Positions 36,109-46,389 are shown, counted from the first letter of the stretch. The stretch is 64,000 nt of DNA from Aestuariivirga sp. (GCA_030680855.1 JAUXUN010000009.1:23158-87157), one strand, 5' to 3'. Notes: generated from the letters alone by a model not told the origin. Numbers and translations: made by a program.

Positions 36109-37568
36109 ATCTCGCCCGCCAGTTCCAGCATCAAATCGAGATCGAGATGCTGTTCGAGATGGGCGGCCAGTTCATCAAGGGTTTTTTCCATGAGGGCTTC
36201 GAAGGCGAGTTCGCTTGATTCTGCACCAAGGGATTTCAAATAGGCGCTACGGAAGCCGTCACTGGCGAAGCAGCCATGAATATAGGTGCCGCTGACAAGT
36301 CCATCGGCCGACGTGGCGCCATCATCGGCGCTGCCGATTCTGGCAAAGGGCCTGACGCAATCGGGACCGTGAGTGGAGCCGAGATGAATTTCGTAGCCTT
36401 CGATTTTTTGACCGCTGGCCACATGGGTGGCACTTATGCGGGTGAGGGTCTTCTCGGGCAGGAGCGTGGTTTCGACGTCGAGCAGGCCCAAGCCTTTCAT
36501 GCTGGCCGCAGCACCCTCAAGACCTTCAGGATCGTGTATTGTGTGGCCCAGCATCTGATAGCCGCCGCAAAGGCCCAGGACGCGGCCGCCCCGCCGGACA
36601 TGGGCCTTGAGGTCAATATCCCAACCGGTGGCCCGGACCGCCGCCAGATCAGCCATGGTGGATTTGGAACCGGGGATGATGACCAGGTCCGTATCGCGGG
36701 GGATGGGCTGACCCAGGTCCAGAAACCTGACGGAAACGCCGGGTTCGAGGCGCAAGGGATCAAGATCATCAAAATTGGCGATCCGGGGCAGTTTCAGAAC
36801 GCATATTTTGTAGCTTTTAGAATTGGTTACGAGCATGTCTTCTAAAGCCACTGCATCCTCGGCGGGAAGGTTTCTGGCGCCGGGAAAATGGGGAATGATG
36901 CCCAGGCAGGGGAGTTTTGTGGTTTCCTTGAGATAGGTTTTGCCATTTTCGAAGAGTTTCACATCGCCGTGGAACTTGTTAATGATGAAACCCTTGAGAC
37001 GGGCCCGGTCTTCGGGCTTCAACACCGCGAGGGTGCCGACGATGGAGGCGATCACCCCGCCGCGGTGGATATCGCCCACGAGGAAGGCTGGAATATCGAC
37101 GGCTTTGGCAAAACCCATGTTGGCAAGGTCGCCATCGCGCAGATTCACTTCGGCGGGGCTTCCGGCACCCTCCACGATAATGAGGTCGGCCTGTTGTGTG
37201 AGTTTCCGGAAGCTTTCGACGATGGCTGGCATGAACTGCTGGCGGTTCTTGAAAAAGTCGCGGGCCGTCATGGTGGCGGCGCGCTTGCCCTGGACGATGA
37301 CCTGGGCGCCTGTAGTGGTTTCAGGTTTCAGGAGCACCGGGTTCATGTGAACGGTTGCGGGTTGCCGCGCGGCACGAGCCTGCAAGGCCTGGGCCCGGCC
37401 GATCTCTCCGCCATCGCTGGTGACGGCGGCATTGTTGGACATGTTCTGCGGCTTGAAGGGCATTACCTTCAATCCGCGCTTGGAAAAGGCCCGACAGAGG
37501 CCGGCGGCCGCCAGGGATTTTCCCACGTCGGAGCCGGTACCCATGAGCATGAAGGCGCGAGGCTTCAT
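36105..37568 (-). CDS. cobQ: Cobyric acid synthase
   Basis: This 487-residue ATP- and glutamine-dependent amidase adds four amide groups to adenosylcobyrinic acid a,c-diamide. The N-terminal dethiobiotin-synthase-like domain has the P-loop GTGSDVGKS and PFKPQNMSNN. The C-terminal class I glutaminase domain has the nucleophile Cys in LGLCGGYQMLG and His in GTYIHGCF. It overlaps both flanking genes by four bases. Confidence 0.95.
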   Translation of the reverse strand: MKPRAFMLMGTGSDVGKSLAAAGLCRAFSKRGLKVMPFKPQNMSNNAAVTSDGGEIGRAQALQARAARQPATVHMNPVLLKPETTTGAQVIVQGKRAATMTARDFFKNRQQFMPAIVESFRKLTQQADLIIVEGAGSPAEVNLRDGDLANMGFAKAVDIPAFLVGDIHRGGVIASIVGTLAVLKPEDRARLKGFIINKFHGDVKLFENGKTYLKETTKLPCLGIIPHFPGARNLPAEDAVALEDMLVTNSKSYKICVLKLPRIANFDDLDPLRLEPGVSVRFLDLGQPIPRDTDLVIIPGSKSTMADLAAVRATGWDIDLKAHVRRGGRVLGLCGGYQMLGHTIHDPEGLEGAAASMKGLGLLDVETTLLPEKTLTRISATHVASGQKIEGYEIHLGSTHGPDCVRPFARIGSADDGATSADGLVSGTYIHGCFASDGFRSAYLKSLGAESSELAFEALMEKTLDELAAHLEQHLDLDLMLELAGEI

Positions 37569-38854
37569 GGCGCCTCACAAATTATATGGGCGTAGGAGCC
37601 CATGACGTTGCCGCGTTTAAGACCGATGGGCCCCAGATCTTCACCGGTGGCATCGCTGGCTTTGAAGAGCCTGTCGGCTTTGCCTTCGTTTGCGATTGAT
37701 GAATAGTGAAACTCGTGGCCGCGCAGCGGTTTGCCCCATGGCCCGCCAAGGGATTTGAGCTGGCGATAGCCCAGGTGAAGTTTGCGGGTGGCAAAGCTTG
37801 TGGTTAACGGCAGAAGGCCCGCCATGGCGTGTGACTGGCCCGTGGCGTCGATCAGGGCCTCGCCCAGAACCATGAAGCCGCCGCACTCGCCGTAGATCAG
37901 GACTTTTGAGTTTTTCAGTCCATTCAGAAACGTCTGGTTCTGGGACAGCAGGCCAGCGTGAAGCTCGGGATATCCGCCGGGCAGGAAAATTGCATCGGAA
38001 CCCATCTTCGGCGCTTCGTTTTTCAGGGGTGAGAAGAGGGAGATTTCCGCGCCTGCCTTTTTCCAGGCCTGCAGGATGTGGGGGTAGGCAAAGCTGAAGG
38101 CCACATCGTTGGCTACCGCTACATTCTGGCCCAGAGGGGGCAGGACCGGGCCGGGAAGTGATTCGGGGCGGATTTCCGCACCAAGCGTTAACAGCTTGTC
38201 AAGTTTTGTTTCACGTGCAACGGCTAAGCTTGTGGTTTCAATAAACAATTCAAGCTCTTGATTCTCCTGCGCTTGCACCAGTCCGAGGTGCCGTGAGGGC
38301 CAGTTTAGTGAGTCACTGCGCCGCACCAGGCCGAGGATGGGAACGCCGAGGGGGGCGAGGGCCGCAGTCAATATGGCGGCGTGCTTGTCGCTGGCCACGC
38401 GGTTCAAAATTAATCCTGCAAAGGTGAGGCCTTTGCGATGGTTAAGGAAACCTTCGGCAAGGGCGGTGATGGATTGGCCCTGGTGGCCGGAATCCAGCAC
38501 CAGAACAATGGGAAGCCCCATATCCTGCGCCAGATCGGCGGTGGAGCCTCTTGCACCCTGAGGGCCATCGAACAGCCCCATGACGCCTTCGACGATGACG
38601 AGGTCCGCATCATGGTTAAGATCGGTTAAGAGGCTGGCGATGACCTCGCGCTTCATGGCCCAGGGATCGAGATTGAGGCAGGGCCTGCCGCTGGCGGCCT
38701 CATGGAAGCGGGGGTCGATATGATCGGGGCCGACCTTGGCGGAGGCCACGCGCAGACCCTGGTTCCTGAAGGCGCGGAGCAGGCCAAGGGTGAGCATGGT
38801 CTTGCCGCTGCCGGAGGATGGGGCCGCAACGACGAAGGCCTTAGCCAATGGCAT
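37565..38854 (-). CDS. cobB: Cobyrinic acid a,c-diamide synthase
   Basis: This 429-residue enzyme amidates hydrogenobyrinic (or cobyrinic) acid at positions a and c. The P-loop is APSSGSGKTM, followed by KVGPDHIDPRFHEAASGRP. The glutaminase Cys lies in YGECGGFMVLGEAL. I chose the ATG at 38854, so the gene overlaps the end of cobA by 14 bases; a start at 38893 would add 13 residues lying over cobA. No ribosome site is well spaced, so translational coupling from cobA is likely. Confidence 0.94.
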   Translation of the reverse strand: MPLAKAFVVAAPSSGSGKTMLTLGLLRAFRNQGLRVASAKVGPDHIDPRFHEAASGRPCLNLDPWAMKREVIASLLTDLNHDADLVIVEGVMGLFDGPQGARGSTADLAQDMGLPIVLVLDSGHQGQSITALAEGFLNHRKGLTFAGLILNRVASDKHAAILTAALAPLGVPILGLVRRSDSLNWPSRHLGLVQAQENQELELFIETTSLAVARETKLDKLLTLGAEIRPESLPGPVLPPLGQNVAVANDVAFSFAYPHILQAWKKAGAEISLFSPLKNEAPKMGSDAIFLPGGYPELHAGLLSQNQTFLNGLKNSKVLIYGECGGFMVLGEALIDATGQSHAMAGLLPLTTSFATRKLHLGYRQLKSLGGPWGKPLRGHEFHYSSIANEGKADRLFKASDATGEDLGPIGLKRGNVMGSYAHIICEAP

Positions 38855-39710
38855 TCTCCCGGAGCGCCGGGGTGTACCAATCGAGCATTTCACGCCAGTC
38901 GGAGGCGTGGCCGACGACGACGATGGCGGGGGTTGGTGGATTGTTCAGTGCTACATGCGCCCCGGCTTGATCGAGGGTGGTGGCCTGCACCTGCTGGTGC
39001 GGGAGCGAGGCATTGGAAATGATGGTCACGGGGTCCTTGGGGGCCCGCCCGCCTTCCAGCAAGGCCTGAGCAATCTCGCCCAAGTGCTTGACGGCCATAT
39101 ACATTACGATCACGGGGGAGGCGGTGGCGACTGCCTGCCAGTTTACATTGGCGGGCATCTTCCCGGTCGCGTCATGGCCGGTCAAAAAGATCACGGAATG
39201 GTTGGTATCGCGGTGGGTGGAGGGGATTCCGGCATAGGCCAAGCCGCCAACTCCGGCGGTTATGCCCGGGACAATGCGGAAGGGGATTTTGGCCTTGGCT
39301 AGGGCCTGGCTTTCCTCGCCGCCACGGCCAAACATGAAGGGATCGCCGCCCTTCAGCCGCAACACGCGTTTGCCGGCACGGGCCAGTTCGATGAGGCGGA
39401 GCGAAATATCCTGCTGGACTGGCGAGGGCTTGCCGCCGCGCTTGCCGGCGTATTCGAGAATGACACCCTGCCTGACCCAGCGGAGGATATCCGGGTTCAC
39501 CAGGGCATCGTAAACCACGACATCGCAGTTCTGCATGGCGTGGTAGCAGAGGAGCGACATGAGCCCGGGCGCCCCGGGCCCGGCGCCCACAAGCCAGACC
39601 CAGCCTGCTTCAAATGCGGGAAAGGCTTCGCCATCGAGGCGGGCAAATCCAGCCGTTGCAGACTTAACCACAGGCGGCTGTTGCGCTGATTTTGTTGGTT
39701 CGCGGCTCAT
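38841..39710 (-). CDS. cobA: Uroporphyrinogen-III C-methyltransferase
   Basis: The 289-residue SAM-dependent enzyme methylates uroporphyrinogen III at C2 and C7, giving precorrin-2. Family landmarks are VWLVGAGPGAPGLMSLLCYHA, YDALVNPDILRW, RLKGGDPFMFGRGGEE and the SAM site VPGITAGVGGLAYAGIP. It has a 35-residue N-terminal extension not fused to CysG domains. It is divergent from cbiD with only 21 bases between starts, so the promoters must overlap coding DNA. Confidence 0.93.
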   Translation of the reverse strand: MSREPTKSAQQPPVVKSATAGFARLDGEAFPAFEAGWVWLVGAGPGAPGLMSLLCYHAMQNCDVVVYDALVNPDILRWVRQGVILEYAGKRGGKPSPVQQDISLRLIELARAGKRVLRLKGGDPFMFGRGGEESQALAKAKIPFRIVPGITAGVGGLAYAGIPSTHRDTNHSVIFLTGHDATGKMPANVNWQAVATASPVIVMYMAVKHLGEIAQALLEGGRAPKDPVTIISNASLPHQQVQATTLDQAGAHVALNNPPTPAIVVVGHASDWREMLDWYTPALRENAIG

Positions 39711-39731
39711 AGTTCCTTATACAGTGATCGC

Positions 39732-40775
39732 ATGCGAATAGAGAAGCCCGAAGGGGAGTTAAGGCGCGGCTGGACCACGGGTGCATGTGCGGCGGCGGCG
39801 ACCAAGGCAGCATTTGCGGCATTGCGCACGGGCACGTTTCCTGATCCGGTCAGCATCAGGCTTCCGAAGGGCGAGACACCGAGTTTCGCCCTTGCCCTTG
39901 AGGGCAAGGGCGAGGGCTGGGCGCAAGCGGGGATCGTGAAGGATGCGGGCGATGATCCGGATGTGACGCACGGCTGCACGGTGATTGCCACGGTGCGGAG
40001 GCGGGGCAAGGGCGTGACGTTCAAGGCCGGCGATGGGGTTGGCACGGTGACGAAAGCGGGGCTGCCCATTGCGGTGGGCGAGCCTGCTATCAATCCCATC
40101 CCACGCGAGATGATGCGCAAGGTGATTGAAGAGCAGGGCGGGGGCGATGTGGAGATTGAAATCTCCATTCCGGATGGCGAGGCGCTGGCGCAGAAAACCT
40201 GGAACCCAAGGCTTGGCATTTTGGGCGGGCTTTCCATTCTCGGCACGACGGGGATCGTTCATCCCTTTTCCTGCGCGGCGTGGATTGCTTCCATCCATCG
40301 TGGCGTTGACGTGGCGCGCGCCATGGGCCTCGCACATATCGCGGGCTGCACGGGCTCGACCTCGGAAGATGCGGTGCGGGCGCATTTCAAGCTGCCGCTG
40401 GAAGCGATGATGGACATGGGCGATTTCGCTGGCGGGCTTTTGAAATATGTGCGCAAGCATCCCGTTGCCCGCGTCACCATCGGCGGCGGTTTTGGAAAAA
40501 TAACCAAGCTGGCGCAGGGGGCGATGGATCTGCATTCGGGGCGCAGCCAAGTTGACTTTGAATGGCTGGCGAAATTCGCTCCCGTAAATCTTCACGAAGA
40601 CGTGAAGTCTGCCAACACGGCGCAACAGGTTCTGGAGATGCTGGGTGCGGGGCTTGCAAGCCAGGTGGTGGGGGTAGCAAAACTGGAGGTTGAAAAGATT
40701 TTGCGCGGCGCGCCAGTTGCGGCGGACGTGATTATTGTGGACCGCGCTGGAAAGATAATCGCCCATGCCGGTTAA
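39732..40775 (+). CDS. cbiD: Cobalt-precorrin-5B (C1)-methyltransferase
   Basis: This 347-residue protein has the CbiD signature RRGWTTGACAAAATKAAFAAL at its start (split here as RRGWTTGACA), VGEPAINPIPREM and TGIVHPFSCAAW, and GFGKITKLAQGAMDLHS. CbiD acts in the anaerobic route, but many Alphaproteobacteria that otherwise use the aerobic enzymes carry CbiD instead of CobF. That appears to be the case here, with CobB, CobQ and CobK alongside. It overlaps cobK by 11 bases. Confidence 0.92.
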   Translation: MRIEKPEGELRRGWTTGACAAAATKAAFAALRTGTFPDPVSIRLPKGETPSFALALEGKGEGWAQAGIVKDAGDDPDVTHGCTVIATVRRRGKGVTFKAGDGVGTVTKAGLPIAVGEPAINPIPREMMRKVIEEQGGGDVEIEISIPDGEALAQKTWNPRLGILGGLSILGTTGIVHPFSCAAWIASIHRGVDVARAMGLAHIAGCTGSTSEDAVRAHFKLPLEAMMDMGDFAGGLLKYVRKHPVARVTIGGGFGKITKLAQGAMDLHSGRSQVDFEWLAKFAPVNLHEDVKSANTAQQVLEMLGAGLASQVVGVAKLEVEKILRGAPVAADVIIVDRAGKIIAHAG

Positions 40776-41493
40776 GCGGATTCTGGTTCTTGGCGGCACG
40801 TCCGATGCGAATGTCCTGGTTGAGGAACTTTTGAAGGCGGGCTTCGATGTCGTGACCTCATTCGCCGGGGTGACCGAAAATCCGGTTTTTCCGGAAGGCA
40901 AAATCCGCGTTGGTGGGTTTGGCGGTGAAGAAGGCCTTTATGATTATCTCAAGGCGGAAGGGTTCGCGGCCCTGGCGGATGCCACGCATCCCTTCGCGGC
41001 ACAGATTTCGCGGCACGGGTTCAATGCGGCGGAGCGCACCGGCATTCCCTATTTGCGGCTGGAACGGGCAGCGTGGACTGCGTTGCCGGCGGACAACTGG
41101 ATCAGCGTTCAGAATACGGAGGCCGCCATTGCAGCGTTGCCAAATGCTGCCCGCATCATGCTCACTATCGGGCGCAAGGAAATTGCAGCATTTCTGGCGC
41201 GGGAGGATTTAAGCGGAGTGGCCCGCATGATTGAAAAGCCGCTATTCGAATTGCCACCGAACTGGGAGCTGGTGCTGGCGCGGCCACCTTTCAGCGTTGA
41301 GGCCGAGAGAGAATTGCTGTCCTTTCACAAGACAACCCACCTCGTGACGAAAAATGCCGGGGGTAAACTTACGGTGGCAAAGCTCATCGCGGCCCGTGGC
41401 CTCCGCATTCCCGTTGTGATGATTGAACGCCCGCAAAAACCGCCCGCCCCGGCGTATGGTTCGGCGCCCGCTTTGGTCGCTGCATTGGCGTGA
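40765..41493 (+). CDS. cobK: Precorrin-6A reductase
   Basis: The 242-residue enzyme reduces precorrin-6A (or its cobalt form) with NADPH. It starts with the nucleotide-binding LVLGGTSDANVLVEELL and has ADATHPFAAQISRHG, a strong CobK/CbiJ motif, then TIGRKEIAAFL and the end TKNAGGKLTVAKLIAARGLRIPVVMIERP. It overlaps cbiD by 11 bases, so they form one unit. The remaining corrin-ring methyltransferase genes are not in the window. Confidence 0.93.
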   Translation: MPVKRILVLGGTSDANVLVEELLKAGFDVVTSFAGVTENPVFPEGKIRVGGFGGEEGLYDYLKAEGFAALADATHPFAAQISRHGFNAAERTGIPYLRLERAAWTALPADNWISVQNTEAAIAALPNAARIMLTIGRKEIAAFLAREDLSGVARMIEKPLFELPPNWELVLARPPFSVEAERELLSFHKTTHLVTKNAGGKLTVAKLIAARGLRIPVVMIERPQKPPAPAYGSAPALVAALA

Positions 41494-41706
41494 GGCAACC
41501 CGCAACTTGAGGCGTTACCGATGTGGGCCCTGCAATTCGGCTTGACCCCCCGGTCATTTCCGGCTTGTCTAGGGGCAGTGAGGTGATAAAAATCAAAGAC
41601 ACCTCTAAAGGGAGACGACGACGACAGTAACTGCGGATGATCGCCGGGGATTTCCATCGCGAAAACCTTCAGGCGTGGTCCGCTCATTTCAAAAGGAAGG
41701 TATGTT

Positions 41707-42744
41707 ATGAAACGTAAACTTATGGGTTGGGCGTTTGCCGCCACAACAAGCTTGATCGCAGCAACCGCTGCCACGGCCGGCACGCTTGATGACGTCAAGG
41801 CCAAGGGCTTCGTGCAATGCGGCGTCAGCCAGGGCCTTATCGGGTTTTCGAACCCGGACGAGCAGAACAACTGGACCGGCTTGGACGTTGACTTCTGCCG
41901 CGCGGTTGCCGCTGCCGTATTCAATGATCCGCAGAAGGTGAAGTTTACACCACTGACAGCGAAGGACCGTTTCACCGCCCTGCAGTCAGGCGAAGTTGAT
42001 ATCCTGTCGCGCAACACAACCTGGACTATGGGTCGTGACACGTCGCTTGGCCTCAAATTTGCTGGCGTCACTTATTATGACGGCCAGGGATTCATGGTGA
42101 AGTCTTCGCTTGGCGTAGACAGCGCGCTCAAGCTGAGCGGCGCTGCGGTCTGCACACAGACCGGCACGACGACCGAATTGAATCTGGCTGATTATTTCAA
42201 ATCCAACAACATGGACTACAAAGTTGTTGCTTTCGAAAAGAACGAGGAAGTTCTGGCAGCTTACCAGGATGGCCGTTGTGACGTGTTCACCACGGACCAG
42301 TCCGGCCTTTATGCTGACAAGCTGAAGTTCGCGACTCCGGATGAACATGTGGTTCTGCCTGAAATCATTTCCAAGGAACCATTGGGCCCAGTGGTCCGCC
42401 AGGGAGACGATGCATGGTTCAATGTAGTGAAGTGGACGTATTTTGCGCTGCTCAACTCCGAGGAACTTGGCGTGACGACTGCCAACGTTGGCGAGATGAT
42501 GACTTCCGCAAATCCTGAAATCCAGCGTTTGCTGGGCGCCAAGAACGCTGACGGCACCGCCGCAGGCTTCGGCACCGGCATTGGCTTGAGCGAAGAATGG
42601 GTTGTCCAGATCATCAAGGCTGTTGGCAATTACGGTGAAATTTTCGAGCGCAACGTGGGACTGAACACGCCGCTCAAGATTGCCCGTGGCAAGAACGCCC
42701 TGTGGACTGCCGGTGGCCTGCAATACGCTCCGCCAATCCGCTGA
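41707..42744 (+). CDS. aapJ: General L-amino acid ABC transporter, periplasmic binding protein
   Basis: This 345-residue binding protein has a signal peptide (MKRKLMGWAFAATTSLIAATAATA, cut near residue 24) and the AapJ/BztA pattern: GTLDDVKAKGFVQCGVSQGLIGF, GLDVDFCRAVAAAVF, SRNTTWTMGRD and ISKEPLGPVVRQGD. It captures Glu, Gln, Asp and other L-amino acids. GGAAGG precedes the ATG. The 213 bases upstream hold CTTGACC at 41541 as a possible -35 box and no other recognised site. A stem-loop follows the gene and may limit read-through to the permeases. Confidence 0.93.
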   Translation: MKRKLMGWAFAATTSLIAATAATAGTLDDVKAKGFVQCGVSQGLIGFSNPDEQNNWTGLDVDFCRAVAAAVFNDPQKVKFTPLTAKDRFTALQSGEVDILSRNTTWTMGRDTSLGLKFAGVTYYDGQGFMVKSSLGVDSALKLSGAAVCTQTGTTTELNLADYFKSNNMDYKVVAFEKNEEVLAAYQDGRCDVFTTDQSGLYADKLKFATPDEHVVLPEIISKEPLGPVVRQGDDAWFNVVKWTYFALLNSEELGVTTANVGEMMTSANPEIQRLLGAKNADGTAAGFGTGIGLSEEWVVQIIKAVGNYGEIFERNVGLNTPLKIARGKNALWTAGGLQYAPPIR

Positions 42745-42753
42745 TACGTTCTT

Positions 42754-42783
42754 GAGGAGTCCGGCATTGCCGGGCTCCTCTTT
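42754..42783 (+). terminator. Intra-operon stem-loop after aapJ
   Basis: GAGGAG-T-CCGGC pairs with GCCGG-G-CTCCTC (loop ATT, 42754-42780), then TTT. The long GC stem with only three U residues suggests partial termination or protection of the upstream message, a familiar way to make more binding protein than permease. Confidence 0.6.
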
Positions 42784-42839
42784 ACCAAGCAAGACCGGGC
42801 ATACCGGCTGATTTGGTTGGGCAGGGGATTGAGCTTGCG

Positions 42840-44018
42840 ATGAGCGCATTCGACGACACGCGAACGCCACGGGTTCCGTTTTGGAATGATCCAAGAACGC
42901 GCTCGATTGCTGTGCAACTCATCATGGTCGTTGCGCTGGTGGCAGTGGGCTATGAACTTTATGTCAATGCCAGCGCCAATCTTGCCAAGCTTGGAAAGAC
43001 TTTTGGCTTTGATTTCTGGGACAAGTCCGCAGGTTTCGACATCAGCCAATCTCTCATCCCTTATACGAGCAGTTCGAGTTACGGCACTGCCATTATCGTC
43101 GGGTTCTGGAATACGCTGCTGATTGCTTGTTTTGGAATTTTGTTTGCGACCCTGATCGGCTTCACGGTGGGCATCATGCGCCTTTCGAAGAACTGGCTGA
43201 TTTCGAGGATTGCCACGGTCTACGTTGAAACCATTCGCAACATTCCCCTGCTTCTGCAAATTTTCATCTGGTATGGGGCAGTCTTGAAACCCCTGCCTGG
43301 GCCCAAACAGGCCCTTAACGTTGGCGGTTTCTATCTTTCCAATCGCGGACTCAACATGCCTGCGCCTATATTTGAAGGTGCGGCATGGATGGGGCTGGCC
43401 GGACTCGTTGGCGGAATTGTTGGTGCCATCCTGTTGCGGCGGTGGGCGCGGGCGCGGCAATTGGCAACGGGGGAAGCATTTCCTTATATCTCCGTTGGGT
43501 TCGCACTTATTGTTTTCATGCCGTTTCTCGGCCTTCTCTTGGCCGGCTGGCCTGTTACCTGGGACGTTCCGGTATTGGGCGCCTTCCAACTTTCGGGCGG
43601 AGTCACGGTCAATCCTGAATTCATAGCGCTGCTGATCGCGCTCAGTGTTTACACGGCTTCCTTCATTGCTGAAATCGTGCGTGCTGGCATCCAGGCGGTA
43701 AGTCATGGCCAAACGGAAGCTGCAGGCGCGCTGGGCTTGCGGCAGAGCTCGATAACCAGGCTCGTGACCATTCCGCAGGCCATGCGCATCATCATCCCAC
43801 CCCTGGCCAGTCAATATCTTAACCTCACAAAGAACTCCTCCCTCGCCGTCGCCATCGCTTATCCCGACCTGGTTGCCATGGGTGGAACGGTATTGAATCA
43901 GACTGGCAAAGCCATTGAGATCGTGCTGATCTGGATGATCGTTTATCTCTCTTTGAGCTTGCTCACGTCGAGTTTCATGAACTGGTACAATTCGCGCATG
44001 AAGCTGGTGGAGCGGTAG
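42840..44018 (+). CDS. aapQ: General L-amino acid ABC transporter permease AapQ
   Basis: The 392-residue permease has a long first half and about eight membrane segments, as in AapQ/BztB. The conserved EAA loop is AGIQAVSHGQTEAAGALGLRQSSITRLVTIPQAMRI. Also characteristic are ETIRNIPLLLQIFIWYGAVL and the end ALAIAYPDLVAMGGTVLNQTG-type segment. It forms the channel with AapM in the inner membrane. The ATG at 42840 was chosen because the N-terminus MSAFDDTRTPRVPFWNDPRT matches the family; GGGGATT precedes it. Confidence 0.93.
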   Translation: MSAFDDTRTPRVPFWNDPRTRSIAVQLIMVVALVAVGYELYVNASANLAKLGKTFGFDFWDKSAGFDISQSLIPYTSSSSYGTAIIVGFWNTLLIACFGILFATLIGFTVGIMRLSKNWLISRIATVYVETIRNIPLLLQIFIWYGAVLKPLPGPKQALNVGGFYLSNRGLNMPAPIFEGAAWMGLAGLVGGIVGAILLRRWARARQLATGEAFPYISVGFALIVFMPFLGLLLAGWPVTWDVPVLGAFQLSGGVTVNPEFIALLIALSVYTASFIAEIVRAGIQAVSHGQTEAAGALGLRQSSITRLVTIPQAMRIIIPPLASQYLNLTKNSSLAVAIAYPDLVAMGGTVLNQTGKAIEIVLIWMIVYLSLSLLTSSFMNWYNSRMKLVER

Positions 44019-44019
44019 A

Positions 44020-45513
44020 ATGGATCATTCCCTCGCCTATGTGCGCACCGAAGATGCGCCAATCCTCAAACCACCGGCAAACCTGGTGGGGGTGCGTGGC
44101 TGGATCATGGCCAACCTGTTTCCCAACTGGTCCAATTCTATTCTCACAATTTTAGCCGCACTGTTTGCCTACTGGGTGCTTTCGAATGTTCTGGGCTGGG
44201 CGCTGTTTCGCGCCACATGGACAGGTGAAAGCCGCGACGCTTGCGTGGTTGAGGGGGCAGGGGCCTGCTGGCCTTTTGTGCAAGCCAAGTTTGCTCAATG
44301 GATTTACGGGTTCTACCCCATCGACCAAAGGTGGCGTGTCAACGTCTGCTTCTTCGTTGGAGCCGCAGCTCTTATTCCGCTGTTAATGCCTTCGTTGCCC
44401 TACAAGAAGTGGAACGCCCTGTTCCTGCTTTTTGCATTTCCGCTGCTTGCCTTAATCCTGCTTACAGGCGGGCATTTTTCTTTCGGCTTCGGAGCGTTCA
44501 TCAGTTTTGTCGTGCAGTTCCTTGCAATCGTGGCGGCATTTCTGCCGCTTTCGGTTTTTGGCATCGAAAATGGAATCAAGTCCGCCAAACCGGGTCTCAT
44601 ACTGGTTGCGGTCGGGCTGGTTTTGCGGGTGCTTTCCTACGCCCTCGGTTTTGAATTGCCGGCAATATTCGACGGCGTTTCAACAACCTATCTAATGGCT
44701 TTATTGCTCATGCTTGCAGGCGGCGCATGGGGCATACTGCAAATTTTTGGCGCGGGGAATCAGGCATCGCGGCCAGTGCTCCGCGCCTGGCTTTTCGGCG
44801 GGGCCGGATTGTGCCTCGTTGCGGTATTGCTCAAGTGGGACTTTGGGCTGGAGTATGTGGAAACCTCGCAATGGGGCGGATTGCTGGTGACGCTTGTCGT
44901 GGCTGTCACGGGCATAGTTTTCTCGCTGCCGGTCGGCATACTTCTGGCGCTGGGCCGCCGGTCCGACATGCCGATCGTCAAATACTTCTCCATCGGGTTC
45001 ATTGAAATCTGGCGCGGCGTTCCGCTGATCACCGTTCTTTTCATGGCGAGTTACATGCTGCCCCTGTTCCTGCCGCCGGGAACCAATTTTGACAAGCTGA
45101 CGCGCGTGCTGATCGGCATCGCTCTGTTTTCATCGGCGTACATGGCCGAAGTGGTGCGTGGCGGCCTGCAGGCGATACCGAAGGGGCAGATAGAAGCCGC
45201 GCAAGCCCTGGGCCTGCCCTACTGGAACACCATGAATCTCATCGTGCTTCCGCAGGCCCTCAGAATCGTCATTCCCGGAATCGTCAACAGCTTCATCAGC
45301 CTGTTCAAGGATACGACACTGGTGACGGTAGTCGGCCTGTACGACCTTATGGGCATCGTAATTGCCGGCTTTGCGGACGCCAAGTGGGCTTCGGCACAGA
45401 CGGCTCCGACCGGCTATTTTACCGCGGCGCTGCTGTTCTGGGTTTTCTGCTTCGGCATGTCACGCTATTCACAGTATGTCGAACGCCGGCTCAATACGGG
45501 CCACAAGAGGTAA
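44020..45513 (+). CDS. aapM: General L-amino acid ABC transporter permease AapM
   Basis: This 497-residue permease has about ten membrane segments. The first half carries loops with two cysteines ([12 protein letters not shown]), typical of AapM/BztC. The second half has the EAA loop [36 protein letters not shown]. It pairs with AapQ. It starts one base after the aapQ stop and ends two bases before the aapP ATG, so the four genes form one operon. Confidence 0.93.
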   Translation: MDHSLAYVRTEDAPILKPPANLVGVRGWIMANLFPNWSNSILTILAALFAYWVLSNVLGWALFRATWTGESRDACVVEGAGACWPFVQAKFAQWIYGFYPIDQRWRVNVCFFVGAAALIPLLMPSLPYKKWNALFLLFAFPLLALILLTGGHFSFGFGAFISFVVQFLAIVAAFLPLSVFGIENGIKSAKPGLILVAVGLVLRVLSYALGFELPAIFDGVSTTYLMALLLMLAGGAWGILQIFGAGNQASRPVLRAWLFGGAGLCLVAVLLKWDFGLEYVETSQWGGLLVTLVVAVTGIVFSLPVGILLALGRRSDMPIVKYFSIGFIEIWRGVPLITVLFMASYMLPLFLPPGTNFDKLTRVLIGIALFSSAYMAEVVRGGLQAIPKGQIEAAQALGLPYWNTMNLIVLPQALRIVIPGIVNSFISLFKDTTLVTVVGLYDLMGIVIAGFADAKWASAQTAPTGYFTAALLFWVFCFGMSRYSQYVERRLNTGHKR

Positions 45514-45515
45514 GC

Positions 45516-46292
45516 ATGGCGACAACTCCAAAGATCAAGGCAACAGATTCCGAATCGCCGGAAGTTGCCATTTCAATTTCCGGCATGAACAAATGGTACG
45601 GCGAGTTCCATGTACTCAGGGATATCAACCTGTCGGTGGACAAGGGCGAACGCATTGTCATTTGCGGTCCTTCGGGATCGGGCAAGTCAACGCTGATCCG
45701 CTGCATCAACCGCCTTGAAGAACATCAAAAGGGCCAGATTGTTGTTGATGGCATTGAACTCACCAATGACTTGAAGAAGATCGATGAAATCCGCAAGGAA
45801 GTCGGCATGGTGTTCCAACACTTCAACCTGTTTCCGCATCTCACGGTTCTGGAGAACCTGACTTTGGCGCCGATCTGGGTGCGCAAGATGCCGAAAAAGG
45901 ACGCCGAAGAGGCGGCGATGAAATATCTTGAGCGCGTCAAAATTCCCGAACAGGCCATGAAATATCCGGGCCAGCTTTCCGGCGGCCAGCAGCAGCGCGT
46001 GGCCATTGCACGCTCACTGTGCATGAGCCCCAAGATCATGCTGTTTGACGAGCCCACCTCGGCGCTTGATCCGGAAATGATCAAGGAAGTGCTCGAGGTC
46101 ATGGTCGACCTCGCGCAGAGCGGCATGACCATGCTGTGCGTCACCCATGAAATGGGCTTTGCGCGCCAGGTGGCTAACCGGGTGATCTTCATGGACCAGG
46201 GCCAGATCATCGAGCAGAATTCGCCAAAGGAATTCTTCGAAAACCCCAAGAGCGAGCGGACCAAGCTGTTCCTGAGCCAGATTCTGCATTGA
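45516..46292 (+). CDS. aapP: General L-amino acid ABC transporter ATPase AapP
   Basis: The 258-residue ABC ATPase has Walker [10 protein letters not shown] (51-59), signature LSGGQQQRV, and Walker [15 protein letters not shown], with the D-loop following. It closely matches AapP/BztD and GlnQ-type ATPases. The ATG at 45516 has AGAGG upstream. An earlier in-frame start at 45384 lies inside aapM and was rejected. It ends the aapJQMP operon. Confidence 0.95.
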   Translation: MATTPKIKATDSESPEVAISISGMNKWYGEFHVLRDINLSVDKGERIVICGPSGSGKSTLIRCINRLEEHQKGQIVVDGIELTNDLKKIDEIRKEVGMVFQHFNLFPHLTVLENLTLAPIWVRKMPKKDAEEAAMKYLERVKIPEQAMKYPGQLSGGQQQRVAIARSLCMSPKIMLFDEPTSALDPEMIKEVLEVMVDLAQSGMTMLCVTHEMGFARQVANRVIFMDQGQIIEQNSPKEFFENPKSERTKLFLSQILH

Positions 46293-46389
46293 GGCGCTGT
46301 GAAGCTTAAAAGTTTAACGACTTCGTTGAATTGAATTTAGCGTTCCCAACCTATGGTTGCCCGACACACATGCGTTGGGAAATCTTGGG

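Noticed and set aside
42630..43814. Minus-strand frame of 394 codons
   Set aside because: It is antisense to aapQ and reads as low-complexity Arg/Pro/Asn sequence.
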